A stretch of DNA of 26,222 nucleotides from a virus (IMGVR_UViG_3300027708_000266:1-26222), one strand, 5' to 3'. Counted from the stretch's first letter, positions 7,280 to 16,050 are shown. Made by a program: numbers and translations. The notes: a model not told the origin generated them from the letters alone.

Positions 7280-8901
7280 TTATTTTTACCCAATTTATGC
7301 CGAGCGCCAGCCGGGTCATTTTTATCGTTCCATCCTTCGGGCGGTGTAGGCGTTGCCGTCTTAGGCAACTTGGAATTATAGGTATCTAGATAATTCCCGA
7401 CAGCATTGGCATCGGCGTTTGGATGCAGGTTCAAAAATCTTGAATTCGCACCGGCTATCAAGTTTTTCTGATTTTTTAATGCGCCTTTAACATACACATT
7501 TGTTAAATCATTTATTGCCGCCTGATTAGCCTTAGACCATTTGCTGGAAAGTCTAGTTTCCATCTCTTGTTCCCACTTACTAACTAAGTCTTGACGCCCC
7601 CCGAATGCCATTAACAGTGCCGCAGAACGAGTCGTATCCCCCTCCATTGCCTTTAATGCAGTCTTTACAGCTACTTCTGATGCAGCATTTGTTAATAGGC
7701 CTCGTATATTTTGTGCCGCATTCAATGCCTTATTTGCGTTTATGTAATCCGGTGTGGATTGAATTTCATGTCCGATTGCGGTGAGGTCAGCGTTTTCTTT
7801 AGCTGTATAATTCTGCCCACCGCGTTTACCACCTCCAGATAGATTCCCTGATTTTGTATTGAGGACTTGGTCTTCGCCCTCTGGGCTTTTTGACAAAGTG
7901 AAACTACCTGGGGCATTAGAATCTCCCTCTATTTTTTGGAACCTTTGCGTTGCTTCGTTAAAAAACTCATAATTACTGGAGTTCCCATGCATAAGTTCTT
8001 TTATTTGGGCATCATGTGGAATTTGGACGTCGGTCGGTTTTTTTATAAGCTCCCCAGTACGCTTATCGTATGAGCCTAATCTCGTTATTGGCCCGTCCGT
8101 ATATGCCCTGGGCGCAAATGTCTGTTCCCCAGTTTGATTCAATGCCTTCCCAAGCTCATGCCCAGCCGTCAAAAGCACTTTTGAGTTATCCCTATTCTTT
8201 TTATCTGCGGCATCTTGATATTGAGCCTCTTTGCTCAATTGATCCAGCCCAGATCCCAGTATTTCTGGACGTCGCAATGCTGCCCCGAGTATTAGCCGAC
8301 CCTGCCCACTGGCGGCATATTGGCCAATATTTTTTATGGCATCCAATAATCCGGCACCTATGTCCTTACCACCGGACGCAGTTTTAGATCCACCGCCTAG
8401 TAACTGACCGAACGAACCAAGAACATCCCCGAGATCCGTTGGCTTTTGGGCTGTCGCCTGAGTTGATAACCTAGCCATAAGGTCCTGGGCATTTTTCTTG
8501 TAGTCAAAGCCGCCATCTGTGGGAACCGCGTCATTTGTCGGTTTGTTTAAATCTTGTTTTATTGGCCCCTGCTTCTCAAGCTCAAGAACCTTATTCATAG
8601 CATCCTTTTTCGAGTCTTGAATGCTTGGCGTATTTGATTCTGCAATTGATTGAGTAAGTGCCCCGGTAGACGGCGGCGCTGATGGCGTGGCTGGCCCAAG
8701 CGTATTTATGAAATTCCCGATTGCATCAAGTGGATTTGATGTTGGAGTGGGTGACGATGGAGGTGCTGAAGTTGCAAGGCTCTTTATTAATTCAGGGATA
8801 TTCTCAAGCGGATCATAGCCACCATTTCCGAAATTTACGGCATAGGGGCTTCTGGAATTACCGAGCATAACCGGTGTTTCCAGTTTGCGCCTTTCCGGCA
8901 T
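7276..8901 (-). CDS. Putative internal virion (ejection) protein, about 541 residues
   Basis: The product is mostly helical and polar. Residues 1-170 are rich in Pro, Ser and Thr (SAPPSSPTPTSN, STGALTQSIAES) and look disordered; a Gly/Ala stretch (SASGGKDIGAGLLDAIKN-like) follows; the C-terminal ~200 residues form a helical domain ending in a Pro-rich tail. No motif identifies it. I chose ATG 8901, behind AGAAGG at 9-base spacing, which leaves a 44-base overlap with the upstream gene. ATG 8943 (14 residues longer) would overlap by 86 bases and has no clear ribosome-binding site; ATG 8868 would nearly remove the overlap. Position argues for a role in the ejection complex. Confidence 0.6.
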   Translation of the reverse strand: MPERRKLETPVMLGNSRSPYAVNFGNGGYDPLENIPELIKSLATSAPPSSPTPTSNPLDAIGNFINTLGPATPSAPPSTGALTQSIAESNTPSIQDSKKDAMNKVLELEKQGPIKQDLNKPTNDAVPTDGGFDYKKNAQDLMARLSTQATAQKPTDLGDVLGSFGQLLGGGSKTASGGKDIGAGLLDAIKNIGQYAASGQGRLILGAALRRPEILGSGLDQLSKEAQYQDAADKKNRDNSKVLLTAGHELGKALNQTGEQTFAPRAYTDGPITRLGSYDKRTGELIKKPTDVQIPHDAQIKELMHGNSSNYEFFNEATQRFQKIEGDSNAPGSFTLSKSPEGEDQVLNTKSGNLSGGGKRGGQNYTAKENADLTAIGHEIQSTPDYINANKALNAAQNIRGLLTNAASEVAVKTALKAMEGDTTRSAALLMAFGGRQDLVSKWEQEMETRLSSKWSKANQAAINDLTNVYVKGALKNQKNLIAGANSRFLNLHPNADANAVGNYLDTYNSKLPKTATPTPPEGWNDKNDPAGARHKLGKNK

Positions 8902-9403
8902 AGTATCCGGCCTTCTCAGATGCTCGTTTGGTTGCGTCGTCATACGCTAGTTGATTCACGTTATATCCGAGTTGTTTGTTCAATTCTCCAGAGCTTCGAT
9001 TCGCTAATGTAGCGGCTTGGCCACCCCTGACGCCCTGTTGAGCCAAGTTTAAATTGACTTGTCCTCGTTGAGCGTTTTGAGCCTCGGTTGACTGGTTTGC
9101 GATGTCTGACTTTAGCTGCGTCAACTCGGGAGGAGGTGCGGAAACAGAATTCAAAAATCCAGCTTCCCCTTCACCAGAAAGCTGCTTATTCCGATCCAAT
9201 GAAGCATTTAATTGCTCCATGGCTCTGTCATAGGCGGTCTTAGCTGTATCGGTTTGATATTGTTGCCCTTGGAGCGTTTGCTCTTGTTGAAATTTCTGCG
9301 TTTGGTCCAACGCCTTTTGTTGTTGAGCCATTTGCTCACGGGAAAGATCCGCTTGGCTTACTCTATTTTCTCTGGCAATACTGTCTTCGTTAGAGCCGCC
9401 CAT
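8858..9403 (-). CDS. Gln-rich putative internal virion protein, 181 residues
   Basis: A Gln-rich, helical protein with a long probable coiled coil (MAQQQKALDQTQKFQQEQ to LDRNKQL, residues ~25-75) and a second helical, Asn/Gln-rich part with ARGQ/AQQGVRGGQAATLANR-like stretches. Short proteins of this composition commonly precede large ejection proteins in podovirus operons, but I can name no family with certainty. ATG 9403 overlaps the preceding TAA by one base (TAATG). Its 3' end overlaps the start region of the next gene in another frame. Confidence 0.6.
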   Translation of the reverse strand: MGGSNEDSIARENRVSQADLSREQMAQQQKALDQTQKFQQEQTLQGQQYQTDTAKTAYDRAMEQLNASLDRNKQLSGEGEAGFLNSVSAPPPELTQLKSDIANQSTEAQNAQRGQVNLNLAQQGVRGGQAATLANRSSGELNKQLGYNVNQLAYDDATKRASEKAGYYAGKAQTGNTGYAR

Positions 9404-9759
9404 TATTGTTGCCCACCAGATGATTGCCCACCAGATGGTTGCCCACCAAAGGCCTTCATATATTCATCATAGGCACTTTTAACTTTTGGCGCAGAATCGG
9501 ATACTGCCCCCATTGATTTTGCGATACTTATAGGGTCCTTCAAATCAGTTCCTGCTATTGTCTTTTTGGCCTTGTAAATATCATTCGCAGAACCAGCAAC
9601 TTTACCCGCTGTATTGAGGCCATCAATTACCCCAGGAGCTGATGAGGCTATGGTGTCATAAGCCCCCTGAGCTACTGCTGGGGCTGTTTCGGCGGCGGCA
9701 GTACCCACCGATGCCGCAGTATTTCCGATCGCTTCCAACGCCGCTGGGATTGCCTCCAT
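9403..9759 (-). CDS. Ala-rich small putative virion protein with Gly-Gln repeat tail
   Basis: A 118-residue product dominated by Ala, Thr and Ser in helical stretches (ALEAIGNTAASVGTAAAETA) followed by a lysine-rich middle and a C-terminal tail of three five-residue units (GGQPS, GGQSS, GGQQ). It resembles small Ala-rich ejection proteins in size and place, but sequence alone does not prove this. A strong ribosome-binding site (GGAGG, 9 bases before ATG 9759) suggests high expression compared with neighbours that depend on coupling. Confidence 0.6.
   Translation of the reverse strand: MEAIPAALEAIGNTAASVGTAAAETAPAVAQGAYDTIASSAPGVIDGLNTAGKVAGSANDIYKAKKTIAGTDLKDPISIAKSMGAVSDSAPKVKSAYDEYMKAFGGQPSGGQSSGGQQ
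9409..9452. repeat. Three 15-base tandem units in coding sequence
   Basis: TTGCCCACCAGATG occurs at 9409-9422 and 9424-9437, with a diverged third copy at 9439-9452, giving a 15-base period. On the minus strand they encode the GGQ-type tail of the preceding protein entry, so the period keeps the reading frame. Slippage here would lengthen or shorten the tail by five residues. Confidence 0.9.
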
Positions 9760-10173
9760 TTAAATCGCCCTCCGTCTCATAAAAAAGATAAACGGATCGA
9801 CGACTTCGGATGACGTACAAAGGGACTTTCCGAAAGTGACCATGATCGTATTTTTTAATGCTGCGCGGTAAACAATTTCTTTACATCCGCGATATGCTCG
9901 CATGGCCATTTTCATCAGCACTGACGGTGATAAAGCCTTTGAAAAAGCCTCCAGTATGACGCAAAGGCCATTTGCATCGCGCCAGTAAATCAAGACGGCT
10001 TTTAACGAGCCCCCATCAAAATGGAGTTCTTTCTCAAACGTGGCGCATAAGTCCTTCAACCGATTCCTGATAAAGGATTTCATGTCGTCGGTAAAATCAT
10101 AATAGGGTTCATGACACTCTATATATAGCGCGAACATTTCGTCGTCTATTCCTTGTTTTTCACTGTTTGCCAT
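9760..10173 (-). CDS. Hypothetical protein in the tail region, 137 residues
   Basis: A mixed-charge helical protein starting MANSEKQGIDDEMFALYIE, with a central FDGGSLKAVLIYWRDANGLCVILEAF that looks like an acetyltransferase-style strand-helix but is too short and motif-poor to call. AGAGGA lies about 12 bases before ATG 10173. It overlaps the tail-hub gene by 28 bases in a different frame. Many podoviruses carry a small uncharacterised gene at this place between hub and ejection genes. Confidence 0.55.
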   Translation of the reverse strand: MANSEKQGIDDEMFALYIECHEPYYDFTDDMKSFIRNRLKDLCATFEKELHFDGGSLKAVLIYWRDANGLCVILEAFSKALSPSVLMKMAMRAYRGCKEIVYRAALKNTIMVTFGKSLCTSSEVVDPFIFFMRRRAI

Positions 10174-11945
10174 AATATTTTGAATCCTCTAAAAAATGTT
10201 CGTCCTTTGGTCTGACGGATCGTGTATTGAATCCATCGCCCCCATAAATTCACATGCACGACGCGGTAGTCTTCGGTGTTCTGCCCTACCTCATAATCCT
10301 GGTATGTGAAGTACTGGCTATCAAAGAATCCGCCCTTTAAAGGGACCGTGTATGTGAGCTTGTGCTGTTCCTCCCCATCGATTACAAGAGATATATCCAC
10401 GGAGTCGTCGCCGCCCATTACAAAGAATGCGAAGAAGTCCTGCATATACCGGACCTCATTACTAGCCAGCAACTGGCCTCCCTGAACGATCGAAGAGACC
10501 TCTTCGTCTCGGTACTGGATGGATACATAGAACTGATCAATTATCCCGTCCGCAGCCTGCCCCGAATACAAAAAGTTGTTGATCACTGCAAAGCAATTCC
10601 AGTTTGGCGAATATGAATCAGTCGCAATCTGATAAATGGCCCAGCCTTTTACACGGATGTCATAAATCAGAATGATGGTGCCCAATATGATGTGGTACTT
10701 GTAGTCGTAAAATATCGCACTGACATTGGTCTGCGGCGTGACGTAATAGTCCATGATTGGGCGGATCGGCTGGCTCAAGTTATCCGCCTGAAGGTTATCC
10801 AACGAAGTCGACACTGGTTGGGCAAAGTTGCCATTGAAAAGGCGGATATCGTTTAACGTGGACAGGAACATCACTCCGCCGGGGAAATCGCCTTGTACGG
10901 GAACTTTGACCATTGAATAGCCATTCAAAACACCCACGTTTGACCTGGTTGAGGAAAGGGTTGGGGTCGCGGTCGAGACGTCCATTACATAGACGGCTTT
11001 TTTTGAACCGATGACGACCTTTGCATAATCCAGACTAAGGCCAGTTAATGGGGTCCCGTCGTTATCGATATTTGATACATTCTCAAAATTCCCGTTATCA
11101 AAAACCTCAATTTCCGAATCCGTCACCCATGCTTGCGTCGGGTAGAGTGGGTCACCAAGACCGATTAAACGCTCAAATGAGACTTCGATGAACTTTACCC
11201 TTGGGCATTCATTGTTTATTGCTGGTATAGCTGCCCCAAGACTCCCATCCGCAACATTATCGACATAGGTCAAAGTTGTGTTATCCCCAACGATTGCGAG
11301 AAGAAAAAGTGACGTCCCCCCGGCAATTGTCCGATATATCTTTCTTCCTGTAGTCCCGGCATATCCTATCGGCAAAGTGAGTTCCATCTGAGAGTTAACC
11401 ACCGTGATCGAATTCGATACGGTCCCAATCACTTCTTCTCCACCGGCAGTCACGTAGGTCATCGCATAATAATAGGCCCCATTTAAATTGCCGGACGACC
11501 CAGAATCGGCAGCATAAGGGGCTCCCATTTGAGCAACAAGCGTCCCGTCAAACCGAATAGGGTAGTCGAGCCCATTTACGATAAATAACTGGTCATTGAG
11601 TACACCGAAGTCACATTTACCCGGCGTCATCCCTGTATAGATGGCCGTTGGGGTAGCGTTTATCCAGTCCTTATATAAAGTCCCGTTAACGACTGCGATT
11701 GATACGCTTTGCGGGACATTTTGAGCGTTCAAATAGGCGAATTCAAAAATTCCATCGACATCGTGAGCTGTATTAAAATCAGCTTCCATTTCTGGCATTA
11801 GGATTTTGTCTGCCCCGACAATGGAGTCGTAGTTTACATTGACGGCATTCAGCAAATACTCGGGACCAATAAACTTGGAACCGACGTCATTTCGCATCCC
11901 CTTGAATTGAACCTGGACGCCGGTCCATCCAGTCGATAGGTTCAT
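10146..11945 (-). CDS. P22 gp10-like tail hub / packaged-DNA stabilisation protein
   Basis: A 599-residue beta-rich protein. The N-terminus reads NAVNVNYDSIVGADKI, and then come blade-like repeats such as FGVLNDQLFIVNGLDYPIRF, typical of the propeller-like tail nozzle of P22 gp10-type proteins. Residues ~155-240 look like an inserted FN3-like domain (YYYAMTYVTAGGEE, TTGRKIYRTIAGG, TLTYVDN). The C-terminal ~120 residues are beta-rich and end in aromatic and basic residues. The gene lies directly after the gp4-like adaptor with an ATGA overlap, the P22 order. In P22 this protein closes the portal channel and keeps the packaged DNA in. Confidence 0.72.
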   Translation of the reverse strand: MNLSTGWTGVQVQFKGMRNDVGSKFIGPEYLLNAVNVNYDSIVGADKILMPEMEADFNTAHDVDGIFEFAYLNAQNVPQSVSIAVVNGTLYKDWINATPTAIYTGMTPGKCDFGVLNDQLFIVNGLDYPIRFDGTLVAQMGAPYAADSGSSGNLNGAYYYAMTYVTAGGEEVIGTVSNSITVVNSQMELTLPIGYAGTTGRKIYRTIAGGTSLFLLAIVGDNTTLTYVDNVADGSLGAAIPAINNECPRVKFIEVSFERLIGLGDPLYPTQAWVTDSEIEVFDNGNFENVSNIDNDGTPLTGLSLDYAKVVIGSKKAVYVMDVSTATPTLSSTRSNVGVLNGYSMVKVPVQGDFPGGVMFLSTLNDIRLFNGNFAQPVSTSLDNLQADNLSQPIRPIMDYYVTPQTNVSAIFYDYKYHIILGTIILIYDIRVKGWAIYQIATDSYSPNWNCFAVINNFLYSGQAADGIIDQFYVSIQYRDEEVSSIVQGGQLLASNEVRYMQDFFAFFVMGGDDSVDISLVIDGEEQHKLTYTVPLKGGFFDSQYFTYQDYEVGQNTEDYRVVHVNLWGRWIQYTIRQTKGRTFFRGFKILWQTVKNKE

Positions 11946-12868
11946 GTCAAATAGATTCCGGGGTTGTTCGTCTCAAAGAAAATCGGGTTTCGGATATCGC
12001 CGTTAGGATTGATCATTTTTCGACCGCGTCGAACCTGGGCCTTCGCCATAACTAACGCTTCAGCGAAAGTTTTGTCGTAAACCGCCGTTCTGATGGGGTC
12101 AATTTTTGCGAGTAGGACCGATGCGGTGTACGACGTGATGATTTCCATGTGTTCATCGCAGACTTCCATCTCCATATCGAGAGTTTTTTGAGAGATAACA
12201 TTGTTGATTACCGGAATTCGGAAATGGCGCTTGTAGTAGTAAACCCAAAAGTTATTTTCCTTCACTTCCGATCCAATAGAATGAGACACGGCGGTGGTAT
12301 CCTGAACGCCACGTTCGCACCCATAAAAAACGTTGTCGGACATACTGAGATACCCTATTTTTTCGTCACCGATTTGGATAAATCCGCTAAATTGAAGGAA
12401 ATTCGAAGCATCATCCACTTCAATGGTGGTGGACTCGGATGTTATCGCCTTTGTCAGCGTCGTCGTCTGAAATGATGACACGTCGGTTGGGTAAACAATG
12501 AGCTTGTTTTGCCATGCGACAATCCAGCGCGGAACGCCCTTCCATTGATATTGGAATGCCGCCTCTGCGGGGTTTAAATTGACCACATCGAGCATATATT
12601 TTATTCCTTGGACCCATACCATAATGAACCGGTATGTTTTGGCCCTTAACGCCAATGGGGGGGCGTCTATAGTGTGTTCATTGGTATCAAGGCATTTGGA
12701 ATAAAATCCCTCTAAGGCCTGGGTCTCAGCGGCATAGCGATCGAGCCCAAACATTAATTGCTGAACTATGTTGTTGTTATTGAAAAGCGTATTGATTGCT
12801 TTGCCTGATAAGTCATCAAGCGTAGACGTGGCAAACCGGATTCGTTCAATACACTCTCTAACGAGCAT
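11942..12868 (-). CDS. Head-tail adaptor (P22 gp4-like) with an inserted beta domain
   Basis: The N-terminal ~125 residues are helical with WVQGIKYMLDVVNLNPAEAAF and RWIVAWQNKLIVYP, resembling phage head-tail connector proteins that bind below the portal. Residues ~136-202 form a compact beta domain (TTIEVDDASNF, GFIQIGDEKIGYLS, YGCERGVQDTTAVSH) of a type that recurs as an insert in phage structural proteins. The helical domain then resumes (MEMEVCDEHMEIITSYTASV) and ends near NNPGIYLT. The start overlaps the previous stop as TAATG, the end overlaps the hub gene as ATGA. The connector role is inferred from place and helical layout. Confidence 0.6.
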   Translation of the reverse strand: MLVRECIERIRFATSTLDDLSGKAINTLFNNNNIVQQLMFGLDRYAAETQALEGFYSKCLDTNEHTIDAPPLALRAKTYRFIMVWVQGIKYMLDVVNLNPAEAAFQYQWKGVPRWIVAWQNKLIVYPTDVSSFQTTTLTKAITSESTTIEVDDASNFLQFSGFIQIGDEKIGYLSMSDNVFYGCERGVQDTTAVSHSIGSEVKENNFWVYYYKRHFRIPVINNVISQKTLDMEMEVCDEHMEIITSYTASVLLAKIDPIRTAVYDKTFAEALVMAKAQVRRGRKMINPNGDIRNPIFFETNNPGIYLT

Positions 12869-13362
12869 TAATCAGTCCCCAGTATCCACATCTGGAATGT
12901 GGTGTCAGAAGCGGACCCTGTGAGCTTAAAACTCCCCGCAGATGCAACCGATATTTCTGAGGAATAAATGAATGTTTGTGCTTGGCCCGGAGAAATAATC
13001 ATATAATCCGAGGTGGTGTGCCATGTGAATAGATTCTGGGATGCTGCGGCACCCAATATCAGGTTGTTTGATGCGTGGGAATTGTAGATTACCAAGGCCT
13101 TAAGATAAGAGAGATCCCCATCATTGTTTCGAACGATTTGGGTGGAATATCCTGTCCCCGATTGATTATCAATTGCGTTAAGGTTGAATGTGAATACTGT
13201 GGTCCCCACGGAGCCATCAACAGAGAAAACAATATCGTCCTCGTCAATATCTAGGGTACCGATTGCAGTTGGAACCTCTTGGACCTGGATGACCGTTCCC
13301 GTTGTGGTGTCCGCTTCCTCGGTGATATTAAATAATACGCCAGCATTGCCATAAACTGTCAT
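12868..13362 (-). CDS. Beta-rich virion protein, probable capsid appendage, 164 residues
   Basis: An acidic, Ser/Thr/Asn-rich protein with predicted beta-strands throughout (VIQVQEVPTAIGTLDID, FTFNLNAIDNQSGTGY, LKALVIYNSH). It ends SFKLTGSASDTTFQMWILG, which resembles the C-terminal strand of the neighbouring appendage proteins. I chose ATG 13362, whose ATGA overlaps the upstream stop, over GTG 13374. No enzymatic motif is seen. The low charge, small residues and repeated strands are typical of decoration or fibre proteins. Confidence 0.6.
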   Translation of the reverse strand: MTVYGNAGVLFNITEEADTTTGTVIQVQEVPTAIGTLDIDEDDIVFSVDGSVGTTVFTFNLNAIDNQSGTGYSTQIVRNNDGDLSYLKALVIYNSHASNNLILGAAASQNLFTWHTTSDYMIISPGQAQTFIYSSEISVASAGSFKLTGSASDTTFQMWILGTD

Positions 13363-13700
13363 GATTGACCCCACACAAAAGAATTGAAATCGGCGTCGTC
13401 TTCGCCGTCGTTTTGAACCTCAATAGAATCTATCGATCCCAGAAGAATGAACTCGCCCGTTATCGTGAATTGGTTGCCGCTGTTTATTTTGCAGTTGAGC
13501 GTTTCCGTTGTTGAAATTCGAATCCCTGTGATCGTAGGAATGCGGCTCAAATCGACTGTGTACCAATTAGAATCGGCGGCGACAGTAGACTCACTTTTAG
13601 ATACAATCGCAAAATCCGCATCTATCTCAAATGAGACTTCGGTCAAAACATCGCTGGCCGCATTTAATTCATATTGAATGCCTTGGAATAGTGCTTGCAT
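13359..13700 (-). CDS. Beta-rich virion protein, probable capsid appendage, 113 residues
   Basis: Starts MQALFQGIQYELNAASD at ATG 13700, which overlaps the upstream TAA (TAATG); a GTG/ATG further upstream is open in frame but would overlap the previous gene by 42 bases. The C-terminus (EFILLGSIDSIEVQND to FNSFVWGQS) closely parallels part of the next upstream protein (VILTGSFPALQFKSSS to LLVWGDG), so the two share a domain. This is probably a decoration or fibre-base module. Confidence 0.6.
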   Translation of the reverse strand: MQALFQGIQYELNAASDVLTEVSFEIDADFAIVSKSESTVAADSNWYTVDLSRIPTITGIRISTTETLNCKINSGNQFTITGEFILLGSIDSIEVQNDGEDDADFNSFVWGQS

Positions 13701-14395
13701 TAGCCTGCCGTCCAGACGCCGGAGCCGCTTGTCACTAGCCATCCGGTGGCCGTTCCAGTCACGTATATGATTGAGCCCGGAGTGTATGATTCGAAATAGC
13801 CATTTAAGGTACTTGTTTGGGCAAACCCCGTGATTGTCGTATCCCCGACGCAGTAGAATCGAATCCCGTGGGCATTCTCAATTTCGAAGCCATAAATTAG
13901 CCCCCGTTTTAATGGCGGCAATATGACATAACCAAGAACTGAAAGTCCTTGATTAGTGACCAGAATTCCAGATTGTGCCGCGCTCAAATAATATGGATTT
14001 GAGGCGCTTACATCGATTCCGTCGCCCCATACCAAAAGATCGACATCCACATCGACATCGCTTGAGCTTTTGAATTGAAGTGCTGGAAACGAACCTGTAA
14101 GGATTACTGATGAGTTCATCAAAAATTCGTCAGATTCGCTATCAACCCGAAGATACACGGGTGCTGATGCGTCTAGCCTCATTGCAGTCGAGGCCTTTGC
14201 GTCGCCTAGTGGAAGAACCCCGGACAACACTTGATACATCGCCACCGAGCGCCAGACGCTTCCCGGTGGGATTATCAGTGATTGTTTTGAATAAAAAGAG
14301 AAATCGGAGATCGCCGAAAATGATTCATCCGTTAGGATGTCTGAACTTTCGGAGACCTCTAATTGATCAACGTCGAACTTGACTCGCTTTGCCAC
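13700..14395 (-). CDS. Two-domain beta-rich virion protein, 231 residues
   Basis: Residues ~1-130 carry the VILTGSFPALQF...LLVWGDG module shared with the 113-residue protein downstream. Residues ~135-231 carry a second module (SGILVTNQGLSVLGYVILP, GLIYGFEIENAHGIRF, PGSIIYVTGTATGWLVTS, GSGVWTAG) that matches the 127-residue protein encoded at 15667-16050. It therefore looks like a fusion of two appendage domains. The start is GTG 14395, overlapping the upstream TAG by one base. The role is probably a decoration or tail-fibre-associated protein. Confidence 0.65.
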   Translation of the reverse strand: MAKRVKFDVDQLEVSESSDILTDESFSAISDFSFYSKQSLIIPPGSVWRSVAMYQVLSGVLPLGDAKASTAMRLDASAPVYLRVDSESDEFLMNSSVILTGSFPALQFKSSSDVDVDVDLLVWGDGIDVSASNPYYLSAAQSGILVTNQGLSVLGYVILPPLKRGLIYGFEIENAHGIRFYCVGDTTITGFAQTSTLNGYFESYTPGSIIYVTGTATGWLVTSGSGVWTAG

Positions 14396-15657
14396 TATTC
14401 AAGACGTTTTTCCAAGGCGGTCAATCGCTCATCTAGCTGCTGGATTGCCCGGATTACAAGGGCTGATGTTTGACCCGTGTTAATCTGTTTTAGGTTTTTA
14501 ACACAAAGTTTTCCAATCTTGGTATCGCCAGAAGTTACCTTTACATCGTTTGGAAACACCTTTTCGTATTCTTGAGCGATGAACCCATATTGTTTTTGAC
14601 CAACGGGGAACTTGTAATATGCACAAGCTTCTTTATTGTATTCAAACTCGCGAACGCGAAGATTATTTAGAATTCCGAGGCCGTCGTCCAAGTCTTGAAT
14701 ATTGGTTTTTACACGTTCATCTGAAATAACGGTCCATAAGCCACCAACTCCCGGCTTCGCTGCGTCGTCAGTCGAGACTTGAAGAAGATGCGTAGCATTT
14801 GTTAAGCCAATGCCAACATTTCCAGACGAGTCAATCCTCATTCTTTCTGAAGGTGTTGCTGTAGACGTAGTTACACTCCTAGTTAGAAATACAATTGCGC
14901 CGTTCGTCCCACCCGAATTAGATGTCTCTACATAGCCGATATTAGCTGGCTGAACATCGGTTGCACCACTTCCTACAAAACCGAACCCAATCAATCTGTA
15001 TGTGTTTATTCCACTTTCCCCCCCCCCAATTGCCAAATGAGTGGTTGCTTTTGTGATATTTATCGTGGCCGTACCCGCGATTTGAAGAGTTGAATACGGG
15101 GTAGTTGTTCCAATCCCCAGGCGTGGGGTAGATGTTAACGTCATTTTTGGAGTAGTTAAGGTCCCACCAGTTGAGAAAAATAGAGGGCCTCCATTTAAGG
15201 AACTCTCTCCAATCGACCACTGAGGGGTTCCGTTCTCTTGAATTTTAAGCCAAGCATCCGATCCTGATGCCGAATCTACCGTTAAAACTGCCGTCCCTGA
15301 TGAGGCCTGGATATACGCCTGAGGTGATGCTGATCGGATATTAAAAACTGTTGAGGGGGTCGGCGTTCCAACGCCGATGCGGTGATTTGTTGCATCTACT
15401 TGAAGAGTGTTGGTATCAAATACGACATCGCCTGTAAAATTGCCCGTGACGGCATTTATCCCATTAGTAATGGATATCCGTTGACCTGTTAATTGCCCGG
15501 AAAGATTTCCCGTAACGGCTGAAAATCCTTTTGTATAACTTGCGGTCACTGCCCCAGGAGGAAGGTTGCTGCCATTAGCGGTAAATGGTCCATAATACAT
15601 TTGAGCGAACAATGGCGTTGCCAAGATTAGAAATAATGCAGATAGTATTTTTTTCAT
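14395..15657 (-). CDS. Signal-peptide-bearing fibre protein with S74 intramolecular chaperone domain
   Basis: A 420-residue protein. Residues 1-19 are a clear Sec signal peptide, MKKILSALFLILATPLFA, with a likely signal peptidase I cut before Gln20. The middle has fibre-like beta repeats (RIGVGTPTPSTVFNIRS, RLGIGTTTPYSTLQIAG, SSGNVGIGLTNATHLLQV). The C-terminal ~109 residues are a peptidase S74 domain, starting at S312-DERVK and containing QYGFIAQEYEKVFPND; Ser312 and Lys317 match the self-cleaving dyad. A final helix (IRAIQQLDERLTALEKRLE) would trimerise. AAAGGA precedes ATG 15657. S74 domains help fibres fold and then cut themselves off. A cleavable signal is unexpected for a virion part and suggests export to the cell surface. 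Confidence 0.82.
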   Translation of the reverse strand: MKKILSALFLILATPLFAQMYYGPFTANGSNLPPGAVTASYTKGFSAVTGNLSGQLTGQRISITNGINAVTGNFTGDVVFDTNTLQVDATNHRIGVGTPTPSTVFNIRSASPQAYIQASSGTAVLTVDSASGSDAWLKIQENGTPQWSIGESSLNGGPLFFSTGGTLTTPKMTLTSTPRLGIGTTTPYSTLQIAGTATINITKATTHLAIGGGESGINTYRLIGFGFVGSGATDVQPANIGYVETSNSGGTNGAIVFLTRSVTTSTATPSERMRIDSSGNVGIGLTNATHLLQVSTDDAAKPGVGGLWTVISDERVKTNIQDLDDGLGILNNLRVREFEYNKEACAYYKFPVGQKQYGFIAQEYEKVFPNDVKVTSGDTKIGKLCVKNLKQINTGQTSALVIRAIQQLDERLTALEKRLE

Positions 15658-15666
15658 AAAATTCCT

Positions 15667-16050
15667 TTAGTTAGGCGTCCAAATTCCGGCACCGGCATAA
15701 CAAATCCATTCAGTAGCATTAATTGCTGTCATCCATAGGACTGAGCCAATAGATGATGACGTGATATACCCGGCAACCGACGTGACTTGGTCACCGGTAC
15801 GAATCGTGTCTCCTGCACTTGCAATGGCCCTCATGCCGTCGCCATCCTGGATCGCAAATCCATAGGTAAGTCCGGCAGAAGCAGTAGGGAGGTCAACATA
15901 AACCTCAGCCGTAGCTCCTTCGTTGGTGATTAATGACCCTGTCTGTGTTGTCAAAAGAACATAATGGGAGCCCGATCCGCTCGTGACGGCAATGACGGAA
16001 ATCCGAGATCCCGAACTTGAAGATCCTCCAAATGGTGCGAGTGTAGGCAT
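15667..16050 (-). CDS. Virion appendage protein of the shared beta-domain family, 127 residues
   Basis: After a Gly/Ser-rich N-terminus (GGSSSSGSRISVI), residues ~33-127 form one domain: GSLITNEGATAEVYVDLPT, GLTYGFAIQDGDGMRAIA, SSIGSVLWMTAINATEWIC, GAGIWTPN. The same pattern is the C-terminal half of the protein encoded at 13700-14395. Domains of this kind (tN.Ga...LP.A..Gl.y.F...) are common in phage structural proteins. The function is probably capsid decoration or fibre attachment. Confidence 0.65.
   Translation of the reverse strand: MPTLAPFGGSSSSGSRISVIAVTSGSGSHYVLLTTQTGSLITNEGATAEVYVDLPTASAGLTYGFAIQDGDGMRAIASAGDTIRTGDQVTSVAGYITSSSIGSVLWMTAINATEWICYAGAGIWTPN

Noticed and set aside
12420-12617. 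Minus-strand 65-residue frame inside the adaptor gene
   Set aside because: It overlaps conserved adaptor sequence in another frame and has no coupling or ribosome-binding site.
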